NCBI GenBank assembly: GCA_028551475.1
Contig: CM052357.1
Span: forward strand, 19,391,931-19,455,930
DNA: 64,000 bases
From: Casuarina equisetifolia
Lineage: Eukaryota; Streptophyta; Magnoliopsida; Fagales; Casuarinaceae
Reading direction: 5' to 3'
A program made the position numbers and the translations under genes. Under the pieces are notes generated by a model. It did not search any database. It saw only the letters and a program-made list of their open reading frames with translations, and was not told where the DNA came from. This document shows, one piece after another, positions 59,401 to 64,000 of the stretch. Numbering within the stretch: position 1 is the first letter of the stretch; each line of letters begins with the position of its first letter.

Positions 59401-61690
59401 ACCCTAGTTTCTTGTTCATTCTTTAAGTACTCAAAAATTTACTTGTTTATGTAGCTCAAGGATACATAGTGAAAAAAGATGGGCATAAAGAACTTGATAC
59501 TTATTGTGTGACAAAATATGGCTAAAATGTCAAGATTAGGAAAGTCAAAATAAGCTTAGGCTTGAGGTGATGGTTATTATCAAATTTTTTTTATTGTTGT
59601 TGGGTTTTCTAAATAATTAGACTTTGTTTATTATTTCCTCTAATTAAGGCCTTAGGTTTGAATTAGTAAAAATCCAATCATGTTAGGAGTTCAAAACCAA
59701 CTAATAGAAATCCAAAGCCTAGTCATACTAGGGTAAGAGATAGGTCTAAATCCTAAACCTTATTTAAAAGGAATGATAAGATAAAAGAAGGAAAAGAAAA
59801 TTTGATGTGCAATCTAAGAGAGAGGTTAGAAATTCAAAGATTTCTTGAATAGAAAATAAAAATAGTGACATACTTATTATTCTTTGATTTAAGATGCTTG
59901 ATTTAATTCCTATTATTATTTTCATTTTTTCTTTCATTATGTCTTAATTTCCTTTTATTAGAGCTACAATATAACTTAGCTATGATGATGTGAATTTCAT
60001 AGTCTTCTATATATGCTTCTTGTACTATATAACCATGAATTAAATGTAGATAAAAATATACTATGTTATTTGTGTAGCTTTCAATAATTAAATGGTGGGA
60101 TAATTCAATGTAAATGGAGAATGTTCATAGATTGTAATGTATTTGTGTTTATTTCAGTTACATAGAATATAATGAATTAATAAACCAAGTAGGTTTGATA
60201 TATCTAGAAATAAGACAATAAATAACTAAGAAGCTCCACCACGATATAGATATTATTATTCTTATAGCCACAAACCATAAAATTCATAAATAATAATTAT
60301 GGTAAAATCAAATGTTCTAGCATATTTTTCTTATTGATTTTACTCATTTAAATTTAATTATTTTTATTTTTTAAATTTGCATTGAAAATTATAAATTTAA
60401 TTTATTTTTAACTTTCTTTTGATTTGTTGGATAAATTTTAAAATTATTTTACCATTAGTGTTTAATTAATTTAGTGATCATCAATTTTTATGAGATGATA
60501 CTTTTTTATCATTATATTATTTGCTTAACATATTTACTTACATTTAAAATTCTAGAAACAAAGAGTTTCATAGTTTCTCCTCTTAATTGTTGTTTAACAA
60601 ACAGTATTAGCACACCATAGGTCATCTTCTCATCAAATCTCATGACCTAGGCTAACAAGAGCTCAGATCGCGGTCTTCCTCTATTGATGGTCATTTAATG
60701 AGGTCTCATTATGTCCTTGTGCCATTTTTTTTTAATTTTTTTATTCTCTTAGTGTTTGCTTACGTTATGCATAAGAGGGAACATTTTAATTCGATATTGT
60801 ATGATGAAGGAAAGTCTTCTATAAAGAATTGTTATGAATATATTTTTCTGTTGTGAAATATTGTAGCAAGCCGTTTGGCTCTGCAAGCATAGTTTCTTTT
60901 TCTCTTCTTCCTTCCTTTTTTCTGTTTTTATTTATTTTTTTTTTGTTTGATTTGCATACTAATTTTATTGTTTTTGAAAAAACCAAGTAGAAAAAATAAA
61001 GAAAATGCCCCCAACGAGCATTTGAACATATATTTGGTGTAAAAAGATGGAAGATCATTTTTTATGAACAGGATTATGCTGGAAAATTCATTCGCATAAG
61101 ATGAAAAATAACCTAAGACTAACAACAATAAGAATGATTCTTTAAAATCCATCAAATCTGTATGTCATATGTCACAAAAAAACTCGAAAAACATGAGGAA
61201 AACATAATGCGTTGGTATAGAATTTGAGGATGACGAGAAAGGATGAGTTGAACAAAACCAACAAAATAGAGAAGGAAATCAGTATGCACAGTAGGCTTGC
61301 AAAAGTTCTACAACAAAATAAAAGATTTTCAAAATATGTGCTCATCAATCTTGATTCAGCAATTTTGCTCAAATGCAGAATTCCTGACAGCCAATTGAGA
61401 TTCCTTTATTTAGGTTAGTCAAAGTAACTCTAATTAGCCAATTGAGTTTTGCAACCCTTTTCTCGAAAAAGAAAGAACTCATTCATAGAGAAATGATAAG
61501 AAAAATAATGATGGTATGCATAACCAATTGATTGTCACTATGAGTTACAGCCAATTATGTTTTGCCATTGAATTTGTCAATATCACTGTAAAATTTAATA
61601 GTCTAGATAATGGGTTAGATAGAAAAATGCTCGGTAGAGAGAGAAATGAGGACTTAAGAAAGGTGACTTGGAAGGGAAGCATATATCGTG
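59401..61690. other. AT-rich DNA, no gene recognised
   Basis: The left part may be LTR of the copia fossil. The rest is very AT-rich without domains on either strand. Confidence 0.4.
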
Positions 61691-61960
61691 CTTTTCCGCC
61701 GTTTGCCCCTTCCAAACCCACAGTAGAATGCGCTATATGAGCACGAAACCCAGAGGCCACACATAATACAGAACACAGAATACCACTCGCGGCACGAAGA
61801 TTTAAGCGTAAGAAGGGAGACCTGTGCGGGGATGAGACTTTCACTGTTGGACCGGCAACTTGCTACTTTGAGTTGAAATGCAAGTGTTGGGGTCGGAGAG
61901 CTGTGGGATTTAGCACTGGCTAATATAGCTTCAATGAACGTCAGAAGTTGAAGCGAAGTA
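61691..61960 (-). pseudogene. decayed copy of the immune-gene leader and promoter region
   Basis: The stretch 61690-61960 resembles 50080-50520 in order: a GCCCCTTCC motif, an ACCCAGAGGCCACACATAA-like part, GTGCGGGGATGAGA, TTGGACCGGCAACTTGC, then GAGTTGAA. The splice donor seen at 50402 is not kept. No winged helix or LRR sequence follows, so the body was lost or never copied. Confidence 0.6.
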
Positions 61961-62214
61961 AATACATGTAATAAAAAAGCGAAAAAGTTTCGTGAAGTTG
62001 GAACAAATCAACTTATATTCTGATACTAAGTAGACCCGAAATCTAACTCATGAATTGAGGGGAGTAAATTTGTATTTAAACATTACCAAAAATTGAGTAA
62101 CTTTTTGGTATAAGAATTTCGTTCTCAACAGATACAAAGAGTTAATAAGCCTACTTCTTTCTCAAGTTAGGCATCTTTGTCTTCCTTATTCTGTTTTTCA
62201 GGCAAAAGTTCAAT

Positions 62215-62690
62215 AAAGCATCAAGGTAACATTTTGCTAATAAGGTAGGCATCTTTGTTTTCTTTTTTCTGTTATGGGAGCTAGAACAAGTAAAGCATCA
62301 AGATAATATTTGTCCCTCTAGTGAAGCCAAGTACTTTAAAGAACATCACAACTCTTTACGTTTTTAATTTATTGGCAACTTTTCACCAGGGAGAGTGTAG
62401 ATGCCAACCCAGTCTAAAGTTATCCAGGCTAGAACAAGGTAAAGCATCAGGAAAAATATTTGTCCCAAGAACGTCTCTAACTCTTTACGTTTCAAGTTAT
62501 CAACAACTTTTCACTTGGAAAGTGTAGATGCTAGAGAAGTGTGTAAAGTTATCCGCAACTAGAGCAAAGGTAAAGCATCAAGATAAATATTTGTCCCTCT
62601 AACAAAGGCATGTACCTCAGATAACATCCCTAGCTTTCTGCGTTTATAAGCTGTCAACAACTTTTTACTGGCATGTATATTTTGAACGAC
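62215..62690 (+). repeat. tandem repeat of about 130-150 bp
   Basis: Copies start with AAAGCATCA at about 62215 (partial or different), 62292, 62441 and 62572. They share ATATTTGTCCC, CTCTTTACG-like and CAACTTTTCAC-like parts. Confidence 0.8.
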
Positions 62691-62899
62691 TCCTTCCGTA
62701 GGAATCTCAAACTGATTATATAAACCGAAGTGCGATTAGCATTTTCAGTTTCTTTTGTTGTTTATTTATTTTCTCCTTGAGGCTTGGGTAGGAGGGAGTG
62801 GGTTAGACGTTTACCTAACCTCTTTTGCATGTAGGTTCGTGGCTCCATGTTAGGTGGTGCCCTAACCAAATTTTGTTAAGGTTTGGTTACACACCAACA

Positions 62900-63020
62900 C
62901 CCTAATACCACCCGGGACACCAACATTTAAGCTTGAGAATATAGACCTATGTGGGGATGAGAAATCTCTATGCTTCGGAAAAACTTGTACAATTTGGGAA
63001 GAGGTTTTGATTGATAAAAA
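62900..63020. other. possible third copy of the leader fragment
   Basis: CACCAACATTTAAGC, ATGTGGGGATGAGA and the following bases resemble 61790-61850 and 50385-50410. Short and weak. Confidence 0.4.
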
Positions 63021-64000
63021 AGAATAATCTACTTCAAACTACATGCGCTTAGGCGCGGCCATACATAACATAGAAATCACACACGAAATGGGTGGACAAT
63101 CAGCAATGGCAACAGGTGCTATAGCAGGCTGATTGCAAAAGAGGGCAAGTGCGTTTCATTTCTAAGAACTGCTCAGCAACAATGAGACAAGTGGTGAATG
63201 TTGGAGTGAAGCAGAAAAGTTTGCGTAGACCCAGAGATAAATGTTGGCCAGGTAAGTATCCTGTTGCAAGAGTTTTAGTCGTGAAATTTAGATACCATCC
63301 CCATGGTCTAGAAAAAAACCCAAAACCTACAACCCTTTGAGGTTACCCTGCACTTAGAAGGAAAAAGTAGAAAAATGAATAAATATAGTAATAATTTGAT
63401 TATTCGAAGTAAATGGGATGGAAGAGAAAATAGAATTTATTTCTTCGTCTAGGCAAAAGAAATAAAAAAATAAAGAAATTGACAACGTGACGTTCACTAA
63501 AAAGTTTTTTTTTTTTGTAGCGAACCACTTATGGGCGAATAATGGCCTCTCAAAGCCCTCCCACTTCGAAATTTAGACAAAAATGAAATTATAATGTTAG
63601 GGCCTTAGGTAGGGACGAGCGATATTTTTAGTGAGAATGAATATCTCAGATGGCAAAGAAATTGCCATATGCCCGCAAGATAGGTTATTACTAGCTATAC
63701 TTGGTAGTCATGTGGATCACTTCAAAGAAAACTTGTCTAAAACTACCTATAGGTAGTAGGGGTTGAGTTACTTTTGTGAAGTGTATCCACAAAAATGGGG
63801 GCTTCTAGTTGTAATTCAAAAATGATTCATGTATATATTTTACATAATTGTGAAACCAAAGTAGGTGATAAAGTAGTTGGAATGCATGAAAATAAGTGCC
63901 TTATTTGCAAGATGGAAGATCCATTGATATAGTTTTCAACCCGTTAGGAGTACTTCACAAACGAATCTAGGACAAATATTTGAATGTTCACTCAATTTTG
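63021..64000. other. no gene recognised
   Basis: A short frame at 63149-63340 shows no domain. The rest is AT-rich with a T-run near 63508. Confidence 0.4.

Noticed and set aside
62215-62690. CRISPR-like spaced repeats
   Set aside because: Units are adjacent, long and diverged, with no short exact repeat and spacer pattern, and this is plant DNA.

Overview
The window looks like nuclear DNA of a eudicot plant, probably a woody one. It has spliced genes of plant-only families, a cluster of plant NLR-type immune genes, and AT-rich intergenic DNA filled with Ty3/gypsy, Ty1/copia and LINE relics. I cannot name the species from sequence alone.

Layout. 0.1-1.6 kb (+): a two-exon PB1-domain gene whose single intron appears to use a GC-AG splice pair. 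3.1-4.3 kb: diverged LTR-like repeats. 6.9-13.2 kb: an old gypsy integrase fossil, then a younger Ty3/gypsy chromovirus with two 463-bp LTRs and a perfect 5-bp target duplication. 15.8-17.3 kb (+): a six-exon D-type cyclin most like CYCD6. 20.0-25.6 kb (+): a near full-length LINE with a 17-bp target duplication and a C-rich 5' end. 27.5-50.7 kb: the immune cluster. 52.3-59.4 kb (+): a copia fossil split by two solo LTRs of other families, each with a target duplication. 61.7-63.0 kb: decayed copies of the leader region of an immune-cluster gene, and a tandem repeat of about 130-150 bp.

The immune cluster is the main point of interest. Its proteins resemble ZAR1 ('RPP13-like protein 4'), but the usual NLR protein is split. 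One gene (+, 42.2-43.4 kb) encodes a short N-terminal region plus a nucleotide-binding domain with intact P-loop and Walker B, and stops just after the GLPL motif. Three genes (-, 28.2-29.8, 36.9-38.4 and 45.4-48.7 kb) lack the nucleotide-binding domain; they begin near the winged-helix domain and run through the LRRs. All three carry (I/M)NP where NLRs have MHD. The largest also has about 360 residues of degenerate 13-residue helical repeats between winged helix and LRR. A relic of a second N-terminal-half gene lies antisense in the putative leader intron of that largest gene. Parts of the cluster are duplicated: 27.5-30.8 kb and 36.0-39.3 kb are copies. Whether the halves assemble in trans into one receptor is inference.

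An intact but isolated exon of a mitochondrial EF-Tu gene lies at 40.4 kb. No CRISPR array, rRNA or convincing tRNA was seen. Exon boundaries, repeat limits and identities were judged by eye.
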